A DNA stretch of 64,000 bases from FEB-25 sp963776795 (GCA_963776795.1 CAVZNX010000013.1:1449686-1513685); one strand, 5' to 3'; shown: positions 27,232 through 37,889, numbered from the stretch's first letter. Notes: generated by a model not told the origin, from the letters alone. A program made the numbers and translations.

Positions 27232-27656
27232 AAAGGACGATACTAAAAATCGGCTTCTCCCATCCAGTGTCCTGCCATTTTTGCCCCAGTACATTGGACA
27301 CGACTAATGCAAGTACATTGGATGTGTTATTAAGGTCCAGTCAACACTATGTTCTGATAGGCATCCAATGGATTTTCTCCACATTAGAAAAGTGAAAATC
27401 ATAGATGCTATTTGATGATTTATTGTACCACTAGCAAAGAAAGCTGTTGAAGCTCGAGAGAAAATTATCTAATATGCCAATTTTCACCATACTGTATGAT
27501 CCGAATTGCACCCAGGCAACAACCGGTATGAAGCAAGGAAAGACGACCCCTATCACTCTGTCCACGAGCGAAGAATCATCACGTTTGCGTGGCAATGTGC
27601 CTTTGCTAGATGTCAATTGAAATAATACAAAGGGAATTTCTAAAGATCTTCTTGTC
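27232..27656. promoter_or_regulatory. Left end of the island, non-coding, with short repeats
   Basis: 425 bp without a supported gene. AGTACATTGGA occurs twice (27289-27299, 27312-27322), and CATTGGATG (27316) is inverted as CATCCAATG (27362). CAGTCAAC (~27339) is the complement of the GTTGACTG unit repeated at the right end. These could be integrase arm sites; this is inference. Confidence 0.4.
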
Positions 27657-28517
27657 TTAAGGTGACTCTCGCATCGAGCCTAATCTTTGAGCATATACTC
27701 TGGTTATAACTGCACCTAGTAAGAATATCTGTGCAAAGTAGTAAATTGCGATCATCAAGACTGCAAAAGCCCCAGCCGCCTCAAAGGCTGAGCTGACCCC
27801 TCCATATTTGAAATATATCCCTATCACAAAACCACCCATACCCATCAAGAGGGCTGCCAATGCTGACCCTGGCCAGACGTCCCGCCAGGCGATTTTTACA
27901 TCTGGTAGCACTTTATACACGAATGCATTTGCCAGGGTAATGATACTCAGGATTGCGAGAATATCGACGACAGCCAGCAAGGTGGTGTGATTAACAAATA
28001 CGGATAAAGCAGAACCAAACCAAGCAAGTGCCAGGCTGACCACCGTTCCCAGGATTATCAACAGCCCCAGACTGATAACCATGATAAATGCAAACCAATA
28101 CCGCCGAATGAGGCCTAGCCGCTGGCCCCTTTGTATCAGTGGGACCTGCCAAATCCGATTAAGAACGTATTTAAGCTGCAGGAACAGTCCTATCGCTGCA
28201 AACAGGAGGGAAACCGAGCTGATGATCGTAATAATGGGTGATCCACCAGTGTCAGTGGCTGAAATGGCGGATACCGAGCCCTGGACAAAACTTGCTGTCG
28301 CTGATCCAAGGATTGTTTCAATGCGCGAATAAAATCTCTCTGCTGCAGCTGCCTCGTTAATAAAAATACCCGCGAATCGAAAGGCAAGATATATCACCGC
28401 AGTAAATGAGAACATCCCGAAATATGCCAATGCGGCAGCTAATTGATCGGGTTTTTCTTCGATCCAAATACGGTATATTTCTTTGGCGAAATCTATGAGC
28501 GATGTCTTTTTATTCAT
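27657..28517 (-). CDS. YihY/BrkB family inner-membrane protein
   Basis: 286 aa with six hydrophobic segments. IWIEEKPDQLAAALAYFGMFSFTAVIYLA at the start and ALMGMGGFVIGIYFKYGG with FAQIFLLGAVITRVYA at the end are typical of YihY/BrkB proteins (once misnamed ribonuclease BN). Function unsettled. Leftmost gene of the long minus-strand series of the island. Confidence 0.92.
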   Translation of the reverse strand: MNKKTSLIDFAKEIYRIWIEEKPDQLAAALAYFGMFSFTAVIYLAFRFAGIFINEAAAAERFYSRIETILGSATASFVQGSVSAISATDTGGSPIITIISSVSLLFAAIGLFLQLKYVLNRIWQVPLIQRGQRLGLIRRYWFAFIMVISLGLLIILGTVVSLALAWFGSALSVFVNHTTLLAVVDILAILSIITLANAFVYKVLPDVKIAWRDVWPGSALAALLMGMGGFVIGIYFKYGGVSSAFEAAGAFAVLMIAIYYFAQIFLLGAVITRVYAQRLGSMRESP

Positions 28518-28609
28518 CCAACCACATTTCTACCTTCATAGGTCTAGGATACATCTTCCTCAGCATAATGGCAGGTGTACCGACAAAGCAAGGCCCAGAG
28601 CACTCTTTA

Positions 28610-30298
28610 TTACGGGTTATCAGAATTATTCTCGGTATCACTTACCGGCTTATCCTGTGCCAGCCATATCTTGGCGTCTTGGTAAGCGGTCATCGCAGAA
28701 TCGCCTATAATCGACGTGGATTTGTAGATATTTTCCTTCCCAAGCTGGTCGATCAAGCCAGTGTTTTGCAGTTGAGAATAAACCGATTTACTGATCCCTG
28801 CAAGCACCAATTTCCCCTGGTTGGCTTTGAGGCTTTCTGCATAGCGAGTAAGCACACGCAGGAAGGTGCTCCCAATCTCATCAATACCGCGCAAGCGCAG
28901 GATAACAACCGCCCGCTTGGTATTTTCTACTGCCGGGAGGTTCTCTTCAAACTCAACTGCACTGGCGAAGAACAGATTACCTCTAGGAGTAATGAGGCTA
29001 ACCTGATTACCGGTTAATTGCTTTGGTGCAGGGCGCGTCTCGTATCGTCCGCCTTCCAATGGGACGATCTCAACGATTCTGAGCTTATCCGCCGAACGGT
29101 AAACATACATTACGAAACTAAGAATCACACCCACAAGGACAGCAGTTTGGACCGGTAATACAAGAGTTGCGATAAAAGTGACGAGCATTATTGCTTTTGA
29201 GGCGTTACTGGTCTGCCATACGGTTTGGATGCGAGGCACATTGATGGACTGGATCCCAGCGATGATCAGGATGGCTGCGAGGCCGGCCATCGGCAGTATT
29301 TCAATTATTGGAGCGAATAGGAGCACAGCCAGGATAGCAAACAATCCAGTAAAGACATTTGCCAGCCGGCTCTTTGCACCCGCACTGACCACCAAGGCAG
29401 TTGATGAAAGCGAGCCACCCACTGGCACGCCTTGGAAAAAGCTCATCGCCAGGTTGGCAATCCCTTGACCGGAAAAGTCTCTGGAAACGTTTGGATACTT
29501 CCCATCTGGGTTGGGATACCCAAGACTGATTCCAGCAGCTTGAACGAGGCCGATAATTGCGACTGCAATTCCCACCGTAATTAGATCAACATTAAATATT
29601 GGGGTGGGGATCATTGGTCTGGGAAGACCACGTGGGATACTCGCAGTATCGATAACCAAAGCAACCGAGCTCATCTGAAAAAGGATCGCCATTAAGGAAA
29701 CGATGAGTAATGCAATCAACATTGAAAACTTACTGAGGCGTGTCCGATCCAATATTACAATCAGGGCAATGGCAGTTAACCCAATGATTGTAGTGGGCAC
29801 GTCTACCTGGTTGAGATGGAAAAGGAGATCCACTCCTTTCATGATCTTATTACTAAATTCACTGTAATACCCAGTCAGGTCACCCAGCTGGCTGAATATG
29901 ATCACCACCCCTAATCCGCTCAGGAAACCCGTCATCACTGCGTTGGAGACGAAGCGTACCAAAAAACCCAGACGTAATAAGCCGGCTAAAATTTGAACAA
30001 TTCCTATCACGAGTGCAATTGTCGCCAGCGCAGGAAGCATTTGCTCACCCTTGTAGTTGGCCATCGCTGTGCCAACTGTTATGGACATAGCACTCGTCGT
30101 CTGAACTGACAGAAATGCGGAGCCTGTTAATAGGGCGGCAATTGGGGTGCCAATCATCAAGCTATAAAGTCCGTTGATGGGATTCACACCGGCCAAAACA
30201 CCTGATGCCAAACCATCAGGGATACCTGGGATGCTGGCGGTCAGACCAGCGATTAAATCTGATGCAATTGAGGGCTTTTTCGTATCTGTGGTTTGCAT
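28610..30298 (-). CDS. SulP-family anion transporter with STAS domain (island copy 1)
   Basis: 562 aa, full length. It begins with a TM1 signature (LTASIPGIPDGLASGVLAGVNPINGLYS), has the complete set of membrane helices with GVPVGGSLSSTALVVSAGAKSRLANV, and a C-terminal STAS domain (about 425-545, LRGIDEIGSTFLRVLTRYAESL). SulP proteins carry sulfate, bicarbonate or other anions by symport or exchange; this branch (AVNPIYGLY type) does not by itself give the substrate. Its start lies 9 bp after the stop of the next SulP gene, so the two form an operon. Confidence 0.93.
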   Translation of the reverse strand: MQTTDTKKPSIASDLIAGLTASIPGIPDGLASGVLAGVNPINGLYSLMIGTPIAALLTGSAFLSVQTTSAMSITVGTAMANYKGEQMLPALATIALVIGIVQILAGLLRLGFLVRFVSNAVMTGFLSGLGVVIIFSQLGDLTGYYSEFSNKIMKGVDLLFHLNQVDVPTTIIGLTAIALIVILDRTRLSKFSMLIALLIVSLMAILFQMSSVALVIDTASIPRGLPRPMIPTPIFNVDLITVGIAVAIIGLVQAAGISLGYPNPDGKYPNVSRDFSGQGIANLAMSFFQGVPVGGSLSSTALVVSAGAKSRLANVFTGLFAILAVLLFAPIIEILPMAGLAAILIIAGIQSINVPRIQTVWQTSNASKAIMLVTFIATLVLPVQTAVLVGVILSFVMYVYRSADKLRIVEIVPLEGGRYETRPAPKQLTGNQVSLITPRGNLFFASAVEFEENLPAVENTKRAVVILRLRGIDEIGSTFLRVLTRYAESLKANQGKLVLAGISKSVYSQLQNTGLIDQLGKENIYKSTSIIGDSAMTAYQDAKIWLAQDKPVSDTENNSDNP

Positions 30299-30306
30299 TA
30301 TTTACC

Positions 30307-32004
30307 TCATTCTTGGGATATCTTCTCATGAGCAGAATTTTTCGCTGATGATGTCTCTGCAAGCCAGTCATCTGCTGATCGCAGAGCTGCATTGCCTGCT
30401 TCACCGATGGTTTTGGTCTCTGGAAAGATATTCTCCTTGCCAATTAACTCCAGCATACCCGTTCGCTGAAGCTGAGCGCGCAAGGCTCGGGATACACCAG
30501 CAAGGATTAACTTGCCTTGATTGGCTTGCAAGGCTTGTGTGTATCGTCGCAATACTTCGGCCACTGTACTTCCAACATCTTCATAACCACGCAACAGCAA
30601 AATCACTGCTGATCGTCTTGCGTCTCCAACAGCGGGTAGGTTTTTTTCAAAGGTATCGGCAGCTGCATAAAATAGATTGCCATATAAATACAACACAGTC
30701 ACTTTTTCCGATTTCAACTTCTTGGGTGCGGGTCGTTCAACCGGCCAACCAGTGTCTCCTACAACCCATTCAACGACGCGAATCGTATTCGACTGCTGAA
30801 AAACAAAAAGCAGGATCGAGATCGCTACGCCCAGCAAAACCGCATACTGCAGTGGCATCACTAACGTCGAGCCCAAAGTGACCAACATGATAGTGCGAGA
30901 AACAGTATTCGTCTGCCACACCGTCTGGATGGCATTCACGTTGATCATCTGAACACCTGCTACGATCACCAATCCGGCCAAGGCCGGCATTGCAACCAGC
31001 TCAACCAAATTGGCGAACAATAAAACAACCAGTGCAACCGTGATACCTCCAAAAATGTTTGCCCAACGGGAACGGGCTCCTGCACTTACCATTAACGATG
31101 TCCCCGAACTGGAGGCACCCGCCGGTATACCCCCAAAGAAACCCGCCGCCAGGTTAGCCGCGCCTTGACCAAAAAAATCACGAGATACATTAGAGAATTT
31201 ACCATCTGGGTTGGGGAAAGTCTGGCTCACTCCTGCGCCTTGCACGAGACCGATGATGCCAACCGCAATCGCCGGAATGATCAAAGCACCGATGAGCGAT
31301 AGGGATGGTAATACCAGGTTTGGAAGTGACCGCGGGACTTCAGAGATATCTCTTACTAATTTGATGTTTGCAGTAAAGAAATAGTTCAATAGGAGAGCCA
31401 GACCGGATGAAATCACGAGGGCGAAGATCAGGGAAAACTTGGAAATACGCGTTTTTGCCAACCCATAGATCAGCGCAATGGTCAATAGACCAATTGCTAA
31501 AGTTGACCAAATGATTGATTGCCGGTGCACGATCAAATCAGCTAATTGGATAATTTTGCCTGAATAAGGACTGTAATATCCAGTGAAATCTCCAAGCTGG
31601 CCAATAATGATCATCGCAGCAACGCCAGTCATAAATCCGGTCATCACTGAAAAGGGGATGAAGCGCGTTATCCAGCCAAGTTTGAACACACCCATAAGAA
31701 TCTGGAAAATGCCGATCATGACAACCAGGGTAACCAGGACAGTTATCTTCGAATTCTCAGGATAGTATTTCAGCGTGTCACCAGAAGCGACTGCCAAAGC
31801 ACTGGTAGTGGAAACATTCATAAATATTGCGCTGGTGAATAATGCCCCGATCGGGGTTGCCAGCATCAGTGTATATAAGCCATAGACAGGATTAACCGCC
31901 GCCAGTAATGCATGTGCCATTGATTGAGGAATATTCACCAGGGCGAAGGTCAATCCAGCAACCAGATCACTCGGCAAGTTGGACTTGTTGATTTTCAGCT
32001 GCAT
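30307..32004 (-). CDS. SulP-family anion transporter with STAS domain (island copy 2)
   Basis: 565 aa, clearly a paralogue of the neighbouring SulP (shared ANLAAGFFGGIPAGASSSGTS-like block, PSPDGKF-like loop read as PNPDGKFSNVSRDF, and a STAS domain at about 425-545 with LRGYEDVGSTVAEVLRRYTQAL). All core helices are present. The tandem arrangement suggests gene duplication or a two-component transporter. First of the two genes on their minus-strand transcript. Substrate inferred only as an inorganic anion such as sulfate. Confidence 0.93.
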   Translation of the reverse strand: MQLKINKSNLPSDLVAGLTFALVNIPQSMAHALLAAVNPVYGLYTLMLATPIGALFTSAIFMNVSTTSALAVASGDTLKYYPENSKITVLVTLVVMIGIFQILMGVFKLGWITRFIPFSVMTGFMTGVAAMIIIGQLGDFTGYYSPYSGKIIQLADLIVHRQSIIWSTLAIGLLTIALIYGLAKTRISKFSLIFALVISSGLALLLNYFFTANIKLVRDISEVPRSLPNLVLPSLSLIGALIIPAIAVGIIGLVQGAGVSQTFPNPDGKFSNVSRDFFGQGAANLAAGFFGGIPAGASSSGTSLMVSAGARSRWANIFGGITVALVVLLFANLVELVAMPALAGLVIVAGVQMINVNAIQTVWQTNTVSRTIMLVTLGSTLVMPLQYAVLLGVAISILLFVFQQSNTIRVVEWVVGDTGWPVERPAPKKLKSEKVTVLYLYGNLFYAAADTFEKNLPAVGDARRSAVILLLRGYEDVGSTVAEVLRRYTQALQANQGKLILAGVSRALRAQLQRTGMLELIGKENIFPETKTIGEAGNAALRSADDWLAETSSAKNSAHEKISQE

Positions 32005-32132
32005 CCTGTTATCCTCTCTGGTGCGTGCATTGTATTCAAGTCAGTTTTCTCCCGGTCATTGGAAAATTCTCTACCGTAGCCTGGACAACCAACTATCGGT
32101 ATACTGCAACTGTCCAAATTTACGACAACTAC

Positions 32133-33257
32133 TCATTCTTCCGGCGCAACTTTTGCTTCTTTTACTGAGAGTAGCCCACTGAAAAAACCCACTTTCTTAC
32201 CATCCTCTGCGGTAATACCTGTCCCAATATCGCGCTTAACCACCTTTGATAGAAGATAACCTCCAATAATCGTGATCGTACTCAAGATTGGAACGACCAG
32301 GAAGGCGAGCAATATATTCCCGGTAGCCACGCCTGCCATCACAGTAATAAATACTAAGGCTATTGGTAGCCGGACGTATTTACTGACCACCGGCAGGGCG
32401 ATAAAATTGTAGGAAATCTGGGTGATCAACATGTTGATCACAGCAACGATCAAGGTAAAAGTCAGGTGCGACATTTCTGGAAATCTAGTGGAACCCAACA
32501 GTAAACAAGGGATATCCACGATAATGTTTGAAATCCACCCACCGATGGAAGGAATGAGGGTGAGCAAGCCGGTTAGCACAGCCATTAGAACTGGATAAGG
32601 CACTCCAAGCAAGGTGTATTCGATCCAGGAGCCAATGGCCAGGACTGTTGCATAGATGATTTGGGCGGTCATATATCCTGCCCAAACCCCGTCCAGATTA
32701 TTCAGGATTTGATGAACTTCGCTTTGATGCTGGTCGGGAATGACTTTTGCCAGGCTTCCACGAGCCTGGTTAATATTAATCAGCAGTAATGCTGAGAAAA
32801 ATAACGCTACGAATACCAGCCCGATAAACCCTGCCGCACCTACAATTAAATCAGCGAGAGCATTTCCATACCATGTGGCTAATTGCTTGACCCCCGAGGT
32901 AATCGTCTCAGGAATCCCACCCGGGAGTTTAAGGGAATCGATCGCAGTGGGTAGACGTGCAAGCAGGTCGTTACCATTGTTAACGAGGTACCGTAATCCA
33001 CCAAGAATCAATAAGATAATCAATAGGGCGACAAGCAGATAAAAAATTATGGTCGCCAGGCCGTACTTGCCTTTGAAAAACTTGCCCAACCAATTGATGG
33101 GGGCATAAAAAATGAGAGCGAAGATGAAACCGAGCCCGACAGTACTAAATACAGGCTTAATGAAGATAACCATCACCATGAGGGTGATGAGCAATAACAC
33201 GACTGCCAGATAGCGGGCAGGGGTGGGCCATACGATGGGGGGTTGGCGGGTTGTCAT
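32133..33257 (-). CDS. AI-2E family transporter (PerM/TqsA-like permease), copy 1
   Basis: 374 aa with AGAGGAG upstream. Eight hydrophobic segments, a long mid-protein soluble region, and the late-family block LLGVPYPVLMAVLTGLLTLIPSIGGWISNI. The family includes the AI-2 exporter TqsA and sodium/proton exporters, so substrate is open. It lies 24 bp after the anSME gene on the same strand, which suggests co-transcription with the maturase. Confidence 0.9.
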   Translation of the reverse strand: MTTRQPPIVWPTPARYLAVVLLLITLMVMVIFIKPVFSTVGLGFIFALIFYAPINWLGKFFKGKYGLATIIFYLLVALLIILLILGGLRYLVNNGNDLLARLPTAIDSLKLPGGIPETITSGVKQLATWYGNALADLIVGAAGFIGLVFVALFFSALLLININQARGSLAKVIPDQHQSEVHQILNNLDGVWAGYMTAQIIYATVLAIGSWIEYTLLGVPYPVLMAVLTGLLTLIPSIGGWISNIIVDIPCLLLGSTRFPEMSHLTFTLIVAVINMLITQISYNFIALPVVSKYVRLPIALVFITVMAGVATGNILLAFLVVPILSTITIIGGYLLSKVVKRDIGTGITAEDGKKVGFFSGLLSVKEAKVAPEE

Positions 33258-33281
33258 TTATTATCTCCTCTGGTTAACTTA

Positions 33282-34571
33282 TTATGATTTTCCTGGTGTT
33301 AAGTTCATCACCTCGTCGGCATAATGCCCGGTGCGAAGCAGCTGTGCCATTTTACGCATAGGTTGATCGACATGATTAAAAAATAGCTTATACCCAGCGC
33401 ACAGATAGTTAAGGTTTGGCTCACCATCTGGTGTTGAAATAAAACGGTTGCGCGGACATTCTCCATAACAGGCAAACAGAACGTCACATTGCCGGCAGTA
33501 TTGAGGGAGGGTGTCATATTTAGCCTGCCCAAAATCATGTTGCCTGTCAGAAGAGACCAGATCGATCAAATGAGTATTTTTGATATTCCCTAACAAGTAT
33601 GCGGGTTCGACAAAATGGTCACAAGAATACAGATCGCCATTGTGCTCCAAAACCAGCGACTCGCCACAAGTAGGCTGAAAAATGCACAGGCTGGGTTGTC
33701 CAAGCCAGTTGGCAAGGGCCGCGTCAAAGGACTGTACGAAAACCTGGCCTACATCTCTGGTAATCCATTCATCGAAGATGGCGGTCAAGAATCGTCCGAA
33801 TTGTTCTGGCTGAACCGAACGCTCGGTCACATATTCACCTGATTGGGTATATAACGGTCGTTCTGCGCCTGCGTGTTCGCTCCAACCATGATTCGCCAGT
33901 ACCAGCATTTCTGGAGTCACCCGTTCAACGATGGGAATAAACTGCATGTACTGTGCTTTGAGATCGTCTCGAAAGAATTGATACACTTCCATTGGGTGAT
34001 CTGCATTCGCAGCATTTACCGTACACAAAACGTTCACATCCACACCTTGACTCATCAGGAGATTCCAACCCTGCATCACCTGGTCAAAGCTGCCCTGCCC
34101 ACCTTTGTTGAGGCGGTATTGATCATGAAGCTCCTTCGGTCCATCCATGCTCAGACCAACGAGGAAATCGTGCTCTTTGAAAAATACAGCCCACTCCTCA
34201 TTAACCTTCGTCCCGTTTGTTTGAATCGTGTACTGCACTTTCTGACCTGGTCTTTTATACCTCTCGGTGTATTCCACCGATCGCTGGAAGAAATCCAAAC
34301 CCATCAATGTGGGTTCACCACCTTGCCAGTTGATACTAACCTCGTCAATTTGTTGTGCCTCCAGCTGTTGACGGATGTATGCTTTAAGAAGATCATCTGT
34401 CATCCGAAATTGGCTGCCTGGGTAGAGGATTTCCTTGGATAGGAAAAAACAATATTTACAATCCAAATTACACGCTGCACCAGTAGGCTTAACCAGTAAA
34501 TGGAATGCTTGACGAGGATTTGAAAGGTTAGTCCGAGCAAGTGGTATCTTTAATGTCTTGGTTCTTGTCAT
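33282..34571 (-). CDS. Anaerobic sulfatase maturase (radical SAM, SPASM), copy 2
   Basis: 429 aa. The radical-SAM cysteines are C34, C38 and C41 (CNLDCKYC). WQGGEPTLMGLDFFQRSVEY is shared word for word with copy 1. The SPASM auxiliary-cluster cysteines appear in CGESLVLEHNGDLYSCDHF and CRQCDVLFACYGECPRN. It would install formylglycine at the Cys of CSPSR in the arylsulfatase at 42164-44527, whose Cys-type motif fits this enzyme class. Located between two transporter genes in a close-packed operon with the SulP at 34588. Confidence 0.94.
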   Translation of the reverse strand: MTRTKTLKIPLARTNLSNPRQAFHLLVKPTGAACNLDCKYCFFLSKEILYPGSQFRMTDDLLKAYIRQQLEAQQIDEVSINWQGGEPTLMGLDFFQRSVEYTERYKRPGQKVQYTIQTNGTKVNEEWAVFFKEHDFLVGLSMDGPKELHDQYRLNKGGQGSFDQVMQGWNLLMSQGVDVNVLCTVNAANADHPMEVYQFFRDDLKAQYMQFIPIVERVTPEMLVLANHGWSEHAGAERPLYTQSGEYVTERSVQPEQFGRFLTAIFDEWITRDVGQVFVQSFDAALANWLGQPSLCIFQPTCGESLVLEHNGDLYSCDHFVEPAYLLGNIKNTHLIDLVSSDRQHDFGQAKYDTLPQYCRQCDVLFACYGECPRNRFISTPDGEPNLNYLCAGYKLFFNHVDQPMRKMAQLLRTGHYADEVMNLTPGKS

Positions 34572-34587
34572 GGTTTATTGACCTATC

Positions 34588-36471
34588 TTAAGTATGATTT
34601 GAAGAGAAAGAGTCACTGGCTTGCAGGAGCTCTTCTAATTTTTGGTGGTATGCTTCCAAGGCTTTTCTCCTCTCTGCGTTCGGGTTCGATAGCAGCTTAT
34701 CGATCACCTCTAGAGTCATCTTCAATGAATCTTTTACGATAATAATATCTTCCAGACTATCCACCCTTCCTTGGGTAAGATAAACTAACATACCTTCCAG
34801 GTTGCGTGAGTGGATATTTTCCGGATCAAACTCCTTGAAGAAGCCCACTTGTTCGAGGGCTTCGCGCACCGGCCTGCGGAGGCGCGCCATCCACAATTCA
34901 ACCTTTCGATTTTCCAGCTCATTTCTTAGCTCAACCAGCATGTCTACAGAGGGGAGGTCTAGCTGATTGCTCATTTCAAGGTCGAGCAAGGCCACTTGCA
35001 CCGGTGGATCGGCATGATCCACGAGAGCCAGGATGTCGTTGCGTAAAGCGTCAGAATTGGCAAAGAATAGACCCTCATCCGGCCGGAGGATCAACAGCCC
35101 GGGTATGGTGCGGTTTTCCGGATGACTGCGGCTATCACTGAAGATGAGTCTTCCTGGCTCGCGTCCTAAAACGCTCAACTTTGGTTGGCTGGCGCGCCAT
35201 ACCAAGGCTAACAAGGATAAGATCACAGCAATGAGCAAACCCTCCAGCGCCTCAAAGGTGAGCACGCCGAGCATAGCAACGATAGCGAAAGCGAAATCGA
35301 CCTTATTCAAGGGGAATATACGACGAAACTCCTTGACCTTGATCATTCCTGTAATTGCAACCACCACCACGGCAGCTAGAACCGCTTCAGGCAGCGGTGC
35401 GAAGAGTGGAGTAAAGAATAGTGCTACGAAAATTGTCAGGATAGCGCAAACGATCAACGCGACCGGCGTTTTTGCCCCTGCGCGTTCATTGGCAGCCGAT
35501 TTAGACAGGCTCGATCCGATCGAAAAGCCTTGAAATAATCCTGCTCCCAGGTTGGCAGCCCCCAGACCAATCAGCTCCTGGTTGGCAGATATTTCGTAAT
35601 GATGCTTCGCTGAGAAATTACGCGCCGGACCGTATGCTTCGGCGAAGTTAACTAACGCAATCCCGAACGCCCCTGCCAGGAGCAACAACCACTGATCCAG
35701 GGGAATTCCAGGCAGTTTGGGGGCAGCGAGCCCGGCAGGGATTTCACCGACCACCTCTATCCCTCTCATCTCAAAAGCAAACAGGCTTGAGAAAAGGATC
35801 CCAAGGATCATAACAATGAGGGCGGCGGGCAGCTTGTGGAAACGATGCTCCAAAAAGAAGAGTAGCCCAATCGAAATCAAACCCACTGCAAGGGTTAAGA
35901 AGTGTGTTTCATTTAAGTGGATGAGAATATCATACAATCGCTCCCAGAAGTTACCAGTCCCGGCCTCGATACCAAACAGCTTTGGCACCTGCTTGATGGC
36001 GATGGTCAATGCCAGCCCTGTGACAAAGCCAGTCAGGACAGATTCGGAGAAAAAGGAGGCAATCCGGCCAAGTTTGAAAATTCCTGCCAGGATGGCGATC
36101 AAACCAGCCAGGATGGCAAGCCCGGCAGTAAGGGTTGCATATTCAGGCGAGCCTGCTGCAGCCAGTGGCGCGATTGCAGCAGCAGACATGGTAGCAATTG
36201 CTGCAGATACGGCAACGACTAGCTGACGTGACGTGCCAAAGATAGCGTACAACAACAGCCCAATCGGTGCGGCGTAAAAAGCGGTCTGTGGTGGCATACC
36301 GGCAATCTGGGCGTAAGCCATTCCCTCCGGGATGAGCAATGCCAGCACAGTCACACCCGCGATGACATCTCCACGTAGCCAGATCCGTTGATAGCTGGGG
36401 AGCCAGGTTAATATAGGTAGGATGCGATTTTGGATCGGCGTCTCGACATCTTTTTTAGCTTGAACACTCAT
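34588..36471 (-). CDS. SulP-family anion transporter with STAS domain (island copy 3)
   Basis: 627 aa, a different SulP branch from copies 1 and 2. It begins LPILTWLPSYQRIWLRGDVIAGVTVLALLIPEGMAYAQIAGMPP, typical of sulfate permease-like members, and keeps the GTSRQLVVAVSAAIATMSAA and GFSIGSSLSKSAANERAGAKTP blocks. The STAS domain spans about 455-570, with an additional ~55-residue charged helical tail. It sits 16 bp upstream of the maturase gene (sulfatase activation), so sulfate release and uptake may be coordinated. Confidence 0.94.
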   Translation of the reverse strand: MSVQAKKDVETPIQNRILPILTWLPSYQRIWLRGDVIAGVTVLALLIPEGMAYAQIAGMPPQTAFYAAPIGLLLYAIFGTSRQLVVAVSAAIATMSAAAIAPLAAAGSPEYATLTAGLAILAGLIAILAGIFKLGRIASFFSESVLTGFVTGLALTIAIKQVPKLFGIEAGTGNFWERLYDILIHLNETHFLTLAVGLISIGLLFFLEHRFHKLPAALIVMILGILFSSLFAFEMRGIEVVGEIPAGLAAPKLPGIPLDQWLLLLAGAFGIALVNFAEAYGPARNFSAKHHYEISANQELIGLGAANLGAGLFQGFSIGSSLSKSAANERAGAKTPVALIVCAILTIFVALFFTPLFAPLPEAVLAAVVVVAITGMIKVKEFRRIFPLNKVDFAFAIVAMLGVLTFEALEGLLIAVILSLLALVWRASQPKLSVLGREPGRLIFSDSRSHPENRTIPGLLILRPDEGLFFANSDALRNDILALVDHADPPVQVALLDLEMSNQLDLPSVDMLVELRNELENRKVELWMARLRRPVREALEQVGFFKEFDPENIHSRNLEGMLVYLTQGRVDSLEDIIIVKDSLKMTLEVIDKLLSNPNAERRKALEAYHQKLEELLQASDSFSSNHT

Positions 36472-36480
36472 ATAAACACC

Positions 36481-37830
36481 TCACACCACAAGAGATTGAA
36501 GAGAATTGATCAATTCCGTGCAGCGGTGATCTATTCGTTCCCGGTCTGCATTTATTAATTCGCCGGCAAGGCTCTCACTTTGAATCAGGTCAACCTGTCG
36601 ACCTAGCACCTTCTGCAACTCATCAGACTTAGCCTCTTTACTAATATCATCGAGGACCTCTAACATATGCATCAGGACACTGGCATTGTCGCAGCTGGCG
36701 TGGCGGAGCATATCAAATGCGCCATCGAGCAGCTCGGTGAAAGTAACAGGCTCCAAAATGAGGCGTAATTGGTTTTCCTGGTCATAGTAACATGAACTTT
36801 TTTCGCCCTGTCTAATGAATAACGCCAACCCTTCCCCAATATAATCCAGGCACGTCATAGCAGTGAAAGGGTCGTTAATCGCTGGTGACATAGCGCGTAC
36901 CGCCATTTCAACCAGCTGGTTAACAGCATAGGCAACATCCTGGGTAGGCGTTCTAGAAGTTCCAATGCGGAAGGCATTCCGGATTTGATGATCTAATTCC
37001 ACATCCACCTGTTTGGCTGGCCAAACCAGAGCGATGCGCTCATCACGCCAGACAATATCACCTGGTTTGCGTAAAAGGCGGATCACCAGGTTATGTTCCC
37101 GGGCAAGAGTAAGCAAGTATTGTGGATCAATATACTGGATAGAGCCTGCCTGGGTCCCTCGTACCAGGTAACCGTCCTCCTCTGCTAAAGATGCGGGGAT
37201 GTCTTTTAACCTGTCTTTACAATCATCACTGCTAGTGATATTTTCTGGCACTTCAGCGAGGACAACATCTCGCAATTCTACGCCTGCTGCAGCAGCGATA
37301 TTCGGGGCTTGCAACATGGTGCTGATATGCTGGACAAGTAAGATCAGTGAGGCAAAGGTCGCCAGCATCAAGAACAACCCGAAAGTTACAGTAAGCTGGG
37401 GTCCATTCGGTTCTACCTGGGTGGGAAGGATGGAAAGTGCAGCTGCAATGCAATAGACAAATGTCGCCACAAACGTACCCAATACGAGCTGGGTGGTGCG
37501 ATCGCCCAGGAAAACCCGCAGCAGGCGCGAGCCATATTGAGCAGCCACGGTTGATAGCGGCAGTGTGAGCAGCGTGAAGACTACTCCGGCAGTCGCCAGG
37601 ACGGACGAAGCCATCCCGATCAAGGCAGTTCGTAGCTCGCCAGGAGTACCTGAGAGAACCAGCCGGCTGTACTGCAAGAGCGAATTAGGTATCAGCCCGT
37701 CAATATAATACATCAACCAGGCTAATAGGACCGCTCCGATAGCCATGACCAAGGGGACGAACCAAAAACTCACTTTCAATTGATCCCACTGGTAGCGAGC
37801 TGTCACTCTTCTCATTTTTCGAGTTGCCAT
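36481..37830 (-). CDS. DUF2254 family membrane protein
   Basis: 449 aa with AAAGGAG upstream. Four N-terminal hydrophobic segments (about 20-170, including YYIDGLIPNSLLQYSRL and GMASSVLATAGVVFTLLTLPLSTVAAQYGSRLLR) are followed by a large cytoplasmic region containing RTPTQDVAYAVNQLVEMAVRAMSPAINDPFTAMTCLD, which is the DUF2254 hallmark. No function is established. Only 9 bp from the SulP gene downstream of it. Confidence 0.92.
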   Translation of the reverse strand: MATRKMRRVTARYQWDQLKVSFWFVPLVMAIGAVLLAWLMYYIDGLIPNSLLQYSRLVLSGTPGELRTALIGMASSVLATAGVVFTLLTLPLSTVAAQYGSRLLRVFLGDRTTQLVLGTFVATFVYCIAAALSILPTQVEPNGPQLTVTFGLFLMLATFASLILLVQHISTMLQAPNIAAAAGVELRDVVLAEVPENITSSDDCKDRLKDIPASLAEEDGYLVRGTQAGSIQYIDPQYLLTLAREHNLVIRLLRKPGDIVWRDERIALVWPAKQVDVELDHQIRNAFRIGTSRTPTQDVAYAVNQLVEMAVRAMSPAINDPFTAMTCLDYIGEGLALFIRQGEKSSCYYDQENQLRLILEPVTFTELLDGAFDMLRHASCDNASVLMHMLEVLDDISKEAKSDELQKVLGRQVDLIQSESLAGELINADRERIDHRCTELINSLQSLVV

Positions 37831-37889
37831 ACAGTACTCCTTTGGCGATAATTTCCAACTTTCAGACCTCGTTTACTCGATAATATTGT

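Noticed and set aside
27431..27616. 61-codon minus-strand frame at the left end of the island.
   Set aside because: No ribosome site, no recognisable sequence pattern, and it lies in a region rich in short repeats; treated as non-coding.
30174..30881. Long plus-strand open frame between the two SulP genes.
   Set aside because: It is antisense to the STAS ends of both SulP genes, which are complete and conserved.
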